Positions 35,489 through 44,227 of a stretch of DNA of 64,000 bases are shown here, in pieces. Source of the DNA: an uncultured Clostridia bacterium (GTDB lineage Bacteria; Bacillota; Clostridia; Christensenellales; Aristaeellaceae); NCBI GenBank assembly GCA_947167215.1, contig CAMVHE010000003.1, positions 1 through 64,000 on the forward strand. Direction: 5' to 3'. The translations under genes were made by a program, and so were the position numbers. The number at the start of each line of letters is the position of its first letter. Position 1 is the first letter of the stretch. The notes beneath the pieces were generated by a model. The model saw only the letters and a list, made by a program, of their open reading frames with translations, had not been told where the DNA came from and did not search any database.

Positions 35489-36385
35489 ATGAAACTGGCA
35501 TGCATCGGAATTGGATCCAACGCAATTCGTTTGACGGAAGGAGAATGGAAAGATGGAAATCTCGTGATCCTTCGCCGAGAACGCTGTGGAACCCGCCTGT
35601 TCGCAGGACTGCGTGATGGAGCCCTGACGGAGGAGAGCATGCAGGTTTCTGTCGAGGCAATACGGGAACTTTCAGGTATTGCATATGCAGACGGTATCCG
35701 GGATATTTCCATGTTTGCAACCAGTGCGGTGCGTGATGCCAGAAACGGAATGGATTTTGCCGCTGCCTGTGAGGCGGCGGTTGGAGTGCCGATGGAGATT
35801 GTTTCTGGAAAAGAGGAAGCGGCTCTTTCTTTCTGGGGAGCATGTCAGAATGGCCAGGATGCAGTGATTGATATCGGTGGGGGGTCCACTGAAATTACCT
35901 TCGGACGGGGAGAGGTCATTGAGAAGGCAGTCAGCATGGAAATTGGTGCAGTTCGACTGATGCGTTCTCTTCCGATTACAAACCAGAAAGAATATGATGA
36001 GACCGTTCAGCACTGTACATCCGTTATGAAGGAACAGGATGCAATGATTGCCTCCGCTCATGGGCGGAAATGGGTAGGCGTTGGCGGAACGATGACGACC
36101 CTGGGGGCTATGGAATGCAAGATTCCACTCTTTGATGAGAAAAAAAGCGAAGGCATGTGTCTTTCCGCTGAAAGAATTGTGTATTGGGGACATACGCTTG
36201 CAACACTTTCCCTCGAGGAACGCAGAAAATTTGTTGGTCTGATGCCGCAAAGAGCAGATATTATTCCTTCAGGAATTGCAATTTTGGAAGCAGCGCTTCA
36301 GGTATTTGACATATCGGAGATTCAGCTGAGTGCCCGGGGAAATATGGATGGATACCTCCGAAGAAAATTTTTAAAAAAGGGTTGA
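35489..36385 (+). CDS. Ppx/GppA family phosphatase
   Basis: 298 residues, the short form with only the two actin-like ATPase domains of exopolyphosphatase/guanosine pentaphosphatase enzymes. KLACIGIGSNAIRLT forms phosphate loop 1, DGIRDISMFATSAVRDARN follows, and IDIGGGSTEITFG is phosphate loop 2. It may hydrolyse polyphosphate or pppGpp. ATG preceded by GGGGAGG. The stop codon TGA lies inside the -35 box of the tRNA promoter that follows. Confidence 0.88.
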   Translation: MKLACIGIGSNAIRLTEGEWKDGNLVILRRERCGTRLFAGLRDGALTEESMQVSVEAIRELSGIAYADGIRDISMFATSAVRDARNGMDFAAACEAAVGVPMEIVSGKEEAALSFWGACQNGQDAVIDIGGGSTEITFGRGEVIEKAVSMEIGAVRLMRSLPITNQKEYDETVQHCTSVMKEQDAMIASAHGRKWVGVGGTMTTLGAMECKIPLFDEKKSEGMCLSAERIVYWGHTLATLSLEERRKFVGLMPQRADIIPSGIAILEAALQVFDISEIQLSARGNMDGYLRRKFLKKG

Positions 36386-36410
36386 CAACGCTTTTCATGA
36401 GGTATATAAT
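36382..36410 (+). promoter_or_regulatory. Promoter of the Met tRNA operon
   Basis: TTGACA (36382-36387), 17 bases, TATAAT (36405-36410): a full consensus promoter starting inside the last codons of the ppx/gppA gene. Confidence 0.9.
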
Positions 36411-36442
36411 AGTCGAGTCGTTGATGCGACAGATACTTATAT

Positions 36443-36519
<77 letters not shown>

Positions 36520-36528
36520 TCTTTATTT

Positions 36529-36605
36529 GGCGGGATAACTCAGTTGGCTAGAGTAACCGGTTCATACCCGGTCTGTCGAGGGTTCGAATCCCCCTCCCGC
36601 TACCA
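36529..36605 (+). tRNA. Elongator tRNA-Met (CAT)
   Basis: 77 nt with encoded CCA, anticodon loop TTCATAC, D loop AGTTGGCTAGA. G1 pairs with T72 as a wobble, and the T stem GAGGG/CCCCC has an A50-C64 mismatch. A lysidine tRNA-Ile2 also has CAT, but the overall pattern and the neighbouring initiator favour elongator Met. Confidence 0.88.
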
Positions 36606-36610
36606 TATTT

Positions 36611-36648
36611 AACCGATGATTGATGGATGAATCAATTATCGGTTTTTA
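36611..36648 (+). terminator. Terminator of the tRNA operon
   Basis: 14-bp stem AACCGATGATTGAT / ATCAATTATCGGTT around GGATGA, followed by a T tract. Confidence 0.9.
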
Positions 36649-36780
36649 TTATTCTGGGTTTAGGCACGGTTCAGAGAAAATGTGCATATTCCGGAAAAAC
36701 GGGATGCTCTTTCTGTAGGAATTCTTGCTGCAACATCTTCGGATGGTTGCAGAAAAGCCGCAGCTGCCTATTGGGTATAG

Positions 36781-36826
36781 AAAACAGGTCGCAATCACAA
36801 TGTGATGGGTTGCGGCCTGTTTTTAT
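36781..36826. terminator. Bidirectional terminator before the converging ABC operon
   Basis: AAAACAGGTCGCAA and TTGCGGCCTGTTTT form a 14-bp stem, with an inner TCACA/TGTGA pairing. T runs on both strands, so it can end the minus-strand ABC operon as well as plus transcripts. Confidence 0.8.
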
Positions 36827-36870
36827 ACTCTGAAAAAGAAACTGATATGAAAGATTGGAAAGCAGTCAGA

Positions 36871-37752
36871 CTATCCTTTGATAGCACCGACTGTCATACC
36901 CTTGACAAAATATTTTTGAAGGAATGGATAAAGAAGAATGATTGGCAGTGATGAGATGATGATGACAGCGGACTTTATGGCAATTGCAAGGGAGGATTTT
37001 TCTCCGATACCGCCATTGTCTACTACCATGGTGCGTCCATTGACAATATTACGAAGGAGAAGCATGACGGGATACTGACTGCTCTTCAGGTAGATCAGGG
37101 CATGAAACCAGTCATTCCAGAAGAAGACAGCGGTGTAGAGGCCGACGGTAGCAAGTGCTGCACCGGAGAGTGGCAGCACAATACGGAAGAGAATACCGAA
37201 ATAACCAAGTCCGTCGATGATGGCTGCTTCTTCAATTTCCGTAGGAAGAGACTTGAAAAAGTTGATCAGGATGATCAGATTAAACTGGTTGATAGCAAAA
37301 GGGATAAGCATTGCCCAGATAGATCCGGTGAGATGCAGATTGGAGATTAGCAGATAATTGGGGATCATGCCTCCGGAGAAAAACATGGAGAAGACAACCA
37401 TACGCATAACAAACTTCTGTCCCTTGAGCCAGTCTTTACTAAGAGGATATGCGAACAGCACCATCATTATAAGGGCTATAAAGGTGCCTCCACTGGTGTA
37501 GAGAAGGGTGTGTGCATACGCTTTAAAGAAGTTCGGGTAGTTGAACACACTGCGGTAGGCTTCGATATTAAAGTCCACAGGCCAGAGGTATACCCGGTTA
37601 TTGGTAATCGCCACAGAGGAAGAAAAGGACATGGCGATAATATAGAGAAATGGAATGGTACAGGCAACTACCACGATAATCATAACGAGACCTGTTACAA
37701 AACTGAGTACCGGATTATGATCGTGGATATGACTTTTTTTTCTGTTATTCAT
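36871..37752 (-). CDS. Sugar ABC permease, LplC/YtcP type
   Basis: 293 residues with six membrane segments; the EAA loop reads IEEAAIIDGLGYFGILFRIVLP and the C-terminus FVKGMTVGAIKG. The long periplasmic loop and the MFFSGGMIPNYLL segment are those of the LplC/YtcP subgroup, whose importers usually move complex or oligomeric sugars such as xylo- or rhamnogalacturonan-oligosaccharides. Partner of the LplB-like permease 12 bases upstream. Confidence 0.9.
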   Translation of the reverse strand: MNNRKKSHIHDHNPVLSFVTGLVMIIVVVACTIPFLYIIAMSFSSSVAITNNRVYLWPVDFNIEAYRSVFNYPNFFKAYAHTLLYTSGGTFIALIMMVLFAYPLSKDWLKGQKFVMRMVVFSMFFSGGMIPNYLLISNLHLTGSIWAMLIPFAINQFNLIILINFFKSLPTEIEEAAIIDGLGYFGILFRIVLPLSGAALATVGLYTAVFFWNDWFHALIYLKSSQYPVMLLLRNIVNGRTMVVDNGGIGEKSSLAIAIKSAVIIISSLPIILLYPFLQKYFVKGMTVGAIKG

Positions 37753-37764
37753 ATTTCCACCTCC

Positions 37765-38724
37765 TCAATAGATGCTGTTGCCAGTCAAACGACGGGAGAG
37801 AAAATTGGAGGTGGAAACCAGAATGAGTCCGATGACACCATTAAACAGTCCGATGGCTGTGCCAAGGGAGTATTGAGGAGAGGCAGAACCGAGGGTCAGA
37901 CGATATACATAGGTATCCAGAATATCTGAAACCACCATATTGGTGGGGGTTTGCATAAGTAACACCTTCTCAAATCCCAAAGACAGCAGATGACCAACAT
38001 TCAGAATGAACATTACCATGATGGTAGGGAGGATGGTGGGAATAGTGATGTAAATAATCTGCTGGAATCGGCTTGCACCATCAATGCGGGCAGCTTCAAA
38101 CATATCACTGCTGATTCCGGTAATGGCGGCTAAATAGATAATGGCAGTCCAGCCGGTAAATTGCCACATATCAGTAAAAATGTAGAGAAATCGGAAATAC
38201 TCCGGTTCGTTGAGATAGTAAATACGGGGAATACCGAACATGTCCTGTAGCATACGGTTCAGCATGCCGGTGGAAGGAGAAAGAAGCTCACTCAGGATGG
38301 AAATGACGACCACTGTGGAAATGAAACGAGGCATATAGCTGACGGTTTGTACGAATTTCTTAATTTTGAGATTGCGGAGCTCATTGAGCAGAATGGCAAA
38401 GATAATAGGAAAAGGGAAATTGATGAGAAGATTTTCCGTACTGATGATTAAGGTATTGCGAAAAGCTGCCCAGAACTGTTCCTGCTTGAGAAACTGGTTG
38501 AAATACCGCAGTGGAGGATTGGCCCAACTGACGCCATAAGGGCCTGTCAGAGGCTTGAACCGGCGGAAAGCGAGAATGTTGCCCAACATGGGAACATACT
38601 TAAAAAGGATAAAGTAGCAGACCGGGATCAGCATCATGGCATAAAACTGCCAGTAACGTCCCATATAATGTCTGAAAGTAACTTTTTCAATGTGCTCATT
38701 CTGAGCTTTCTTTTTTTTGCCCAT
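37765..38724 (-). CDS. Sugar ABC permease, LplB type
   Basis: 319 residues; after a Lys-rich start (GKKKKAQ) come six membrane segments. YFILFKYVPMLGNILAFRRFKP and SYMPRFISTVVVISILSELLSPSTGMLN are very typical of LplB; the EAA loop is MFEAARIDGASRFQQIIYITIP. It pairs with the LplC-like subunit. RBS GGAGGG. An intercistronic hairpin lies between it and the binding-protein gene. Confidence 0.92.
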   Translation of the reverse strand: MGKKKKAQNEHIEKVTFRHYMGRYWQFYAMMLIPVCYFILFKYVPMLGNILAFRRFKPLTGPYGVSWANPPLRYFNQFLKQEQFWAAFRNTLIISTENLLINFPFPIIFAILLNELRNLKIKKFVQTVSYMPRFISTVVVISILSELLSPSTGMLNRMLQDMFGIPRIYYLNEPEYFRFLYIFTDMWQFTGWTAIIYLAAITGISSDMFEAARIDGASRFQQIIYITIPTILPTIMVMFILNVGHLLSLGFEKVLLMQTPTNMVVSDILDTYVYRLTLGSASPQYSLGTAIGLFNGVIGLILVSTSNFLSRRLTGNSIY

Positions 38725-38758
38725 CTGGCATACCCTCCTAGAAGTGCCAAAAAAGACA

Positions 38759-38780
38759 GGGCCCGGCTAACACCGGGCCC
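38759..38780 (-). terminator. Intercistronic hairpin after the binding-protein gene
   Basis: Perfect 8-bp arms GGGCCCGG (38759-38766) / CCGGGCCC (38773-38780) with a 6-nt loop; on the minus strand followed by TGTCTTTTTT. Likely lowers permease relative to binding-protein expression. Confidence 0.75.
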
Positions 38781-38792
38781 CGTAATAACGGA

Positions 38793-40322
38793 TTATTGAT
38801 ACTTGTTGTACTGGTTATGGAGCTCAAGGAACTCATCAATACCCTTGTCCTTCATATCCTTTACAAACTCGTCCCAATCAGCCTCGATGTCCTTGGTTCC
38901 GCGCAGGAAAGCATCGTTCCAGACGTTAAAGGCATCGAACAGGGTGGTCTGCAGCAGTGCAACGTCCTCGGCAGTCTGATCATCAAAATCAGGAGTGGAG
39001 GGCACATACTGGATAGCATCATCCATCGCGGCAACAGTCGCATTGATGGAAGCATAGTTTTCGTCATACTTGGTCATTTCGCGGGCATTGTACCATACCA
39101 GCTGAGTGCCGTCACAGCCGCAGCCGTAGGCGTTTTGCATATACTTGTAAATCCCCTCAGGAGCAGCAAGGATTTCGTCGTTGAAAACGATCTTGTCCCC
39201 GTCCATAGTGTAGGTTTCGCCTTCAATACCGATGCACCAAACTTTGGCAGCTTCTTCAGAGAAGAAGACTTCATCAATCTTACGGACGACCTGCTCAAAA
39301 TCAGGACGCTGTGCGGTCTTGATGGGGAACAGGATACCGCTTCCGGTAGAGGACTTGGGCTGATGATGTGCACCGCCAGGTCCTACGAGCGGAGGATACA
39401 TGTTAAGCTTGATGCCTTCGATCTCGCTTGCCTGCTCCCAACCGCCAATCTGGTCGTAGTATCCGTAGGTTGCCATTGCAGCACCGGTAGCAAGCTTGCG
39501 GGTGGTGGAAGCGTCATCCTGGATCATTTCCGGATCCAGCAGGCCTTCAGCATACAGCTTATGGAAGAACGTAATGTACTGCTTATACTGCTCGCTGATA
39601 GCACCGGCAAAGTAAACTTTGTTTTCATAGTCCCAGCTCAGAACACGTGTGCCTGTGGAACTGTTCACGCCAACGGAAACGCCCCAGGAAGGCATGGTCA
39701 TACGTTCAAGTACGCTGGGACGCACGATGGTGGTAAGAGGCAGAGAATCCGGATAATCTTCTTTATAGGCCTTCAGAATTGCATAGAGATCATCATAGGT
39801 CTTAGGAGCATCAAATCCTTTTTTCTGCAGATAATCCTCACGGAGGATGAGTCCGCCGTCATAGAAGGGAATATCATAGAGGGCAGGCAGATAATAAAGA
39901 TTTCCGTCTCCGAGCTTGCGCATATTGACTTCGGTTTCAAGACCAAACTCTTCAACGCGGGCATTGAAGTTCGGAGTCCAGTCGGGCTGGCTGGAAACGG
40001 CAAAAGCGGCGCCATTCAGAGCAAGAGATGCATTTCCGCCAGAAGTGCTGGTTCCAAGAATGACATCTGGTGTGTCATCTCCCTGGCTGGTCAGCACATT
40101 GGTTACTTTAGTGCTGTAGTCAGTCATGGGGATTGGCTCAAACTCAAGGTCGACATTGTATTTTTCTTCAAGATAGGATATGACACGCCAGTCTGCACGG
40201 AATGGAAGAGTGGAATTGTCAGAGTAATAGATACTGATCTTGATGGGGTCTTCTGCTATGGCCAGAGCACAAACGGACAGAAGCATCGTGGCTGCAAGAA
40301 GCAAAGCGAGGCATTGTTTCAT
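38793..40322 (-). CDS. Extracellular sugar-binding protein, LipO/YtcQ type
   Basis: 509 residues, the long solute-binding protein that goes with LplB/LplC permeases. Signal peptide MKQCLALLLAATMLLSVCALAIA. YYLPALYDIPFYDGGLILREDYLQKKGFDAPKTYDDL is highly typical of this group (the trained family segment for substrate entry). No ATPase is encoded nearby. Own promoter with 17-base spacing lies about 75 bases upstream. Substrate unknown; glycosidases at 41050 (GH3) are on the other strand and need not be linked. Confidence 0.9.
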   Translation of the reverse strand: MKQCLALLLAATMLLSVCALAIAEDPIKISIYYSDNSTLPFRADWRVISYLEEKYNVDLEFEPIPMTDYSTKVTNVLTSQGDDTPDVILGTSTSGGNASLALNGAAFAVSSQPDWTPNFNARVEEFGLETEVNMRKLGDGNLYYLPALYDIPFYDGGLILREDYLQKKGFDAPKTYDDLYAILKAYKEDYPDSLPLTTIVRPSVLERMTMPSWGVSVGVNSSTGTRVLSWDYENKVYFAGAISEQYKQYITFFHKLYAEGLLDPEMIQDDASTTRKLATGAAMATYGYYDQIGGWEQASEIEGIKLNMYPPLVGPGGAHHQPKSSTGSGILFPIKTAQRPDFEQVVRKIDEVFFSEEAAKVWCIGIEGETYTMDGDKIVFNDEILAAPEGIYKYMQNAYGCGCDGTQLVWYNAREMTKYDENYASINATVAAMDDAIQYVPSTPDFDDQTAEDVALLQTTLFDAFNVWNDAFLRGTKDIEADWDEFVKDMKDKGIDEFLELHNQYNKYQ

Positions 40323-40393
40323 ACTAGTTCCTCCTTACATATAGTTTGCCGGTACTTCGCCGGCACGGAAGCCAAATCGTGGCTGTTGTAGCT

Positions 40394-40422
40394 ATTATAA
40401 CATTAAGTATTTTCTTTAGCAA
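40394..40422 (-). promoter_or_regulatory. Promoter of the LipO-type ABC operon
   Basis: On the minus strand TTGCTA (40417-40422), 17 bases, TATAAT (40394-40399). Confidence 0.7.
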
Positions 40423-40561
40423 TAGTGTATTTTTTTTGACTATTTTTTTGTGCAAAAAACCAAAGGGGCTTCCTGCAAAAGGGAGTATGCAATCTGCTGA
40501 ACTTGTATTTCCACTGGACTCATGATATATTTGAAATGATTTTGAAAGGAGATCTGAGCAT

Positions 40562-41044
40562 ATGGATATGTTGGTGAATCTCTACGCATTGCCCGAAAAG
40601 CATACGGTTGAAGGTGTTCGTATCTGCAGGGTTTTGCCCCCGGACCATCTTGGAGTGCTTGAATGGGTGGAGAACCATTTTTCCATGGGTTGGCGGGCAG
40701 AAGCAGCGGTTGCCATGGCAGCACAGCCATCCACCTGTTATGTTGCGCAGCGGAATGGAAAATGTATTGGTTTTGCCTGCTACGATGCCACTGCAAGAGG
40801 TTTTTTCGGTCCTATCGGAGTGGATGAGGGAGAAAGAGGAAATGGTATTGGGAGGGAGCTTCTGCTGCACTGCCTGTATGCCATGCGGGAATCAGGATAT
40901 GGGTACGCAGTCATCGGCTGGTGTGATCATGCTGCCCCGTTTTATGCCCGCACGGTGGGGGCTGTACCCATTGCAGGAAGTGCCCCGGAAAACAGCGTTT
41001 ACAGCCGGATGCTTCGTTTTTCTCGTGAACCTGTGGAGGAATAA
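40562..41044 (+). CDS. GNAT-family N-acetyltransferase
   Basis: 160 residues, a GCN5-related acetyltransferase. The acetyl-CoA pyrophosphate loop is visible in FFGPIGVDEGERGNGIGRELLLH (the R-G-N-G-I-G core), preceded by CIGFACYDATARG and followed by GYAVIGWCDHAAPFYARTVGA. RBS AAAGGAG. It is five bases before the GH3 gene, so probably co-transcribed; a role on amino sugars or cell-wall turnover products is possible but not shown. Confidence 0.85.
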   Translation: MDMLVNLYALPEKHTVEGVRICRVLPPDHLGVLEWVENHFSMGWRAEAAVAMAAQPSTCYVAQRNGKCIGFACYDATARGFFGPIGVDEGERGNGIGRELLLHCLYAMRESGYGYAVIGWCDHAAPFYARTVGAVPIAGSAPENSVYSRMLRFSREPVEE

Positions 41045-41049
41045 GGATA

Positions 41050-42531
41050 ATGACAGATACTGAAAGAACTATCTATCTGGGACAGCGTCTTGGAGTGGGA
41101 TTTGACGGGCCGACCATTCCGGAAGAATACATTCAGATGGTCAAAAAATTTAAAATTGGCAATGTAATTCTTTTTCGGAGGAATGTGGTATCGTATGACC
41201 AGTTGAAAAAGCTCTGCAGAGATCTTCGTGATCTTATCCTAGCGGAGACAGGTCTGCCCCCCTTTATCATGATTGATGAGGAATGCGGCAGTGTTTCGCG
41301 GCTGGGACATATTGCGGTTCCGACCCCGAGCGCCATGGCAATTGGAGCGACAAAGGATCCTTCCAATGCGAACGCTATCGGTCGTCTTATTGGAGAAGAA
41401 CTGGCATCCGTCGGCATTAATTTCAACCTGGCACCTGTACTGGACTGTTATACCAATCCGGACAATAATGTCTGCGGAAATCGCTGCTTCAGCAATGATC
41501 CTGAAAAAGTTTCCATTTATGGCAACGCCTATATTCAGGGGCTTTCTGAGGCAGGAATAATTGCCTGCGGCAAGCACTTCCCGGGGCACGGAGATACCGA
41601 TGTGGATTCCCATCTTGCACTGCCGATTGTCAATAAAACCGTGGAGGAAATGAGAAAGACGGAACTTGTTCCATTCAGGGCAGCTATCCGCAGCGGGATT
41701 CCGTCCATAATGTCTGCTCATGTGGTTTTCCCGGCAATGGATCCCGCAAATGTACCGTCTACTGTTTCCAGAAAAGTGATGACCGGCCTCCTTCGGAACG
41801 AGATGGGATTCGGGGGCATCATTGTCAGCGATGCGATGGAAATGAAAGCTGTCCTGGATCTTTATGGAATCGAGAAAGGCACACTCATGGCATTGCAGGC
41901 AGGAATTGATGTTGCACTGATCTGTCATTCCGTGGAACAGGCATCAGCTGCCAGCTGCACGCTGCTTGATGCCGTGCATAGCGGCATCCTTCCGGAAGAT
42001 AATCTGATGGACAGCTACGAACGCATTGTTCGCGTAAAAGGGCAGCTCCATCCGGCAGAGAAGACAGCAGCTGACTTTGGAAATGCGGAACAGAAAAAAG
42101 TTGCTGAGAAAATTATGACAGATGCGGTATCCGTGATCCATGTACCAGATGGAGAACCGTGGCCGACACTGGACAGCAATACGCTCTTCTTCGGTACAAA
42201 AGCCCGACGCAATGCGCTGGTAAACGATGATATTCCTCTTGACGCAGCAGCAGAGTGTGCGGAATTCTTCTCCGGCCGCAATGGCGGAGCAACGCCGGAG
42301 GAGAATCCGGAAAAAGCGATTGTTTTTCTGGGCAGACATCCGGAGCAGCAGGCCACCCTGGATGCGGCACACCGAATGGCTGAATCCGGAACGAAATTGA
42401 TCGCTGTTTCCATGTATACACCGAGATGTCTTGATTTCCTGCCGGATTCCGTATTCAAGATATGTATCTGGCAATATGATGAGCTGGCAATCCAGGCATT
42501 TATCCGTAAGTGGCAAATCCTGTCAGCATAA
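41050..42531 (+). CDS. nagZ: GH3 beta-N-acetylhexosaminidase (NagZ-like)
   Basis: 493 residues without a signal peptide, so cytoplasmic. GH3 N-terminal barrel with GKHFPGHGDTDVDSH (the His-Asp acid/base dyad loop unique to NagZ-type enzymes) and the nucleophile Asp in GIIVSDAMEMKAVLD. The remaining third looks like the GH3 C-terminal sandwich domain, as in the longer Bacillus-type NagZ. It cleaves terminal GlcNAc from muropeptides or other GlcNAc-containing oligosaccharides. It follows the GNAT gene at five bases and precedes the repeat-VanZ gene at 26 bases, suggesting one operon. Confidence 0.9.
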   Translation: MTDTERTIYLGQRLGVGFDGPTIPEEYIQMVKKFKIGNVILFRRNVVSYDQLKKLCRDLRDLILAETGLPPFIMIDEECGSVSRLGHIAVPTPSAMAIGATKDPSNANAIGRLIGEELASVGINFNLAPVLDCYTNPDNNVCGNRCFSNDPEKVSIYGNAYIQGLSEAGIIACGKHFPGHGDTDVDSHLALPIVNKTVEEMRKTELVPFRAAIRSGIPSIMSAHVVFPAMDPANVPSTVSRKVMTGLLRNEMGFGGIIVSDAMEMKAVLDLYGIEKGTLMALQAGIDVALICHSVEQASAASCTLLDAVHSGILPEDNLMDSYERIVRVKGQLHPAEKTAADFGNAEQKKVAEKIMTDAVSVIHVPDGEPWPTLDSNTLFFGTKARRNALVNDDIPLDAAAECAEFFSGRNGGATPEENPEKAIVFLGRHPEQQATLDAAHRMAESGTKLIAVSMYTPRCLDFLPDSVFKICIWQYDELAIQAFIRKWQILSA

Positions 42532-42557
42532 ACCATGGAAGGAGGTGAGCTGACAGT

Positions 42558-44003
42558 ATGAACTGGAAAGTCGGGGCTGTTCCGTTATTGCTCTTTTTCA
42601 TTTCTTCTGTCTTGCTCATGCTCCCGGAAAGAACGACTTCCCCATATGTTCGTTCCTCTGAACTAGAAATTGTACAGACAGACGGGGAGGATACTATCCG
42701 TTATGATTATATGGACAAAACGGGAAAAATCACCTTTGCTTCTGATAAGGGATATGCCACACTGCTGAAGACAACCCGGAATGGACAGGTTATTTTTGAA
42801 CAATATCAGGATGAAAAAGGCAGGCCTGCCAGGCAGAAAGCAGGTTATTGCTCTATTGCCAGGGAATATGATGAAAAAGGGCACAATACGGTAATTCATT
42901 ATCTGAATGAAGACCAGAATCCGGTTTCGATCTCCTCCGGTTACGCAACCATTCTTAAAACATATTATGAGAACAATCTGGCGGATACGGATACCTATCT
43001 TGATATACACGGCAATCCGACAGCTGCCAGATCAGGATATTCCGGTTATAAAAGGGAATATGATGAAAAAAAGAGAATTTCCCGGCTGATATATCTCGAT
43101 GCGGAGGGACATCCTTTTCAGATAAAAGCCGGATATGCTCAGATAATACGAACCTACTACGAGACAGAGGAGACTCTGTCAAAGAAAACAGATAAAATTC
43201 GCACGGAGATGTATCTGGATGCGTCTGGTTCTCCGGCGGTACTGAGCATCGGACATTCCGGAGAGTACAGGGAATATGATGAAAACGGAAAAAACTTCCG
43301 AACTACTTATCTGGATGCTGAAGGACATCCGGTAAATACGTTGCGAGGGTATGCGACGGTTCAAAGAACGTATGATTCAGATGGAAATATTCGAGATGAA
43401 ATGTATTTTGATCAGGAAGGACACCCTGCAGCTTTATCAAAGGGCCAGTATGGAATCCGTCATGAGAAAGGCAAGACGCTCTATCTGGATGAAAATGGCG
43501 ATGCTGTCTTTTCCCTTTCTGGTTTTCTCTACAATTATCCGGTCAGCGTTCCTGTCCTGGGAATCATGGCGGTTGCACTGATTCTTCTGACTCCGAGGAA
43601 GACCAGATGGATGTGTTTTCTGGGATATATTCTTTTCATTCTTTACATGACAATTATGTACAGGGAAAAGGGAGATGTGCAGCTGAACCTGGAGCCTTTC
43701 TGGTCCTACAGGGCGGCTGCCGAAGATACGAGCATGAGACTTGATATTTTAAATAATATATGGCTTTTTGTGCCTTTTGGGGCTGCGACGATGAGGCTGC
43801 TTTCCGAGAAAAAACATAAAGCCTGGATTTCTGTTTTTTTCTGCGCCGCATTTTCTCTGGCCATTGAAGCCATTCAGTATTTTTCCGGACTTGGACTTTG
43901 TGAACTGGATGATATTTTCAATAATACGATGGGCGGAGCCATCGGTACCTTTATTGCCTTCTCCTTTCAAAGGTGGGAATTTCTGTTATCTGAGAAATCC
44001 TGA
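42558..44003 (+). CDS. Repeat-containing protein with C-terminal VanZ domain
   Basis: 481 residues. A membrane anchor (residues 5-22) leads to an outside region (about 47-321) built of eight or so tandem units of 31-32 residues. They alternate between a GYAT-type (GYATxxxTY) and a GYSG-type (REYDEKG) version, each followed by YLDxxGxP. Residues 331-475 form a VanZ-like domain with four membrane segments (ends at IQYFSGLGLCELDDIFNN). VanZ proteins give low-level teicoplanin resistance or act on envelope glycans by unknown means. The repeats resemble YD/MORN-like beta hairpins and are likely a binding or sensing ectodomain. AGGAGGTG precedes the ATG. Confidence 0.75.
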   Translation: MNWKVGAVPLLLFFISSVLLMLPERTTSPYVRSSELEIVQTDGEDTIRYDYMDKTGKITFASDKGYATLLKTTRNGQVIFEQYQDEKGRPARQKAGYCSIAREYDEKGHNTVIHYLNEDQNPVSISSGYATILKTYYENNLADTDTYLDIHGNPTAARSGYSGYKREYDEKKRISRLIYLDAEGHPFQIKAGYAQIIRTYYETEETLSKKTDKIRTEMYLDASGSPAVLSIGHSGEYREYDENGKNFRTTYLDAEGHPVNTLRGYATVQRTYDSDGNIRDEMYFDQEGHPAALSKGQYGIRHEKGKTLYLDENGDAVFSLSGFLYNYPVSVPVLGIMAVALILLTPRKTRWMCFLGYILFILYMTIMYREKGDVQLNLEPFWSYRAAAEDTSMRLDILNNIWLFVPFGAATMRLLSEKKHKAWISVFFCAAFSLAIEAIQYFSGLGLCELDDIFNNTMGGAIGTFIAFSFQRWEFLLSEKS

Positions 44004-44049
44004 ACGCCGTATTCATAGAGATAATCCATGAGCTTCCATGTTAAAAAAA

Positions 44050-44088
44050 CTGTATCTGCAAACAGAAAGGAAAAGTTTGCAGATACAG
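44050..44088 (-). terminator. Strong minus-strand terminator
   Basis: 14-bp perfect arms CTGTATCTGCAAAC / GTTTGCAGATACAG around an 11-nt loop; on the minus strand followed by seven T. Back-up terminator for the SH3 protein gene; the plus strand could also use it. Confidence 0.75.
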
Positions 44089-44187
44089 GCCTCCGCTTTT
44101 CGCATGTGACGAGGAACCAAATGGGAGTGCGCTCAGGCAGAACACGCTTTGGATTTTGTTTTCTTCATGCTGAAACTGGATAATAAT

Positions 44188-44226
44188 ATAAAAGCCATCC
44201 GCGTTGTACAACGGGATGGCTTTTAT
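44188..44226. terminator. Bidirectional terminator after the SH3 protein gene
   Basis: ATAAAAGCCATCC / GGATGGCTTTTAT arms enclose GCGTTGTACAACG; symmetrical A/T tails make it work in both directions. It starts at the stop codon of the minus-strand gene. Confidence 0.85.
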
Positions 44227-44227
44227 A

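Noticed and set aside
38796..40391. A 531-codon open frame antisense to the LipO-type binding protein gene
   Set aside because: It is the mirror of a well-recognised gene with codon use that leaves the opposite frame open; no ribosome site and no family resemblance.
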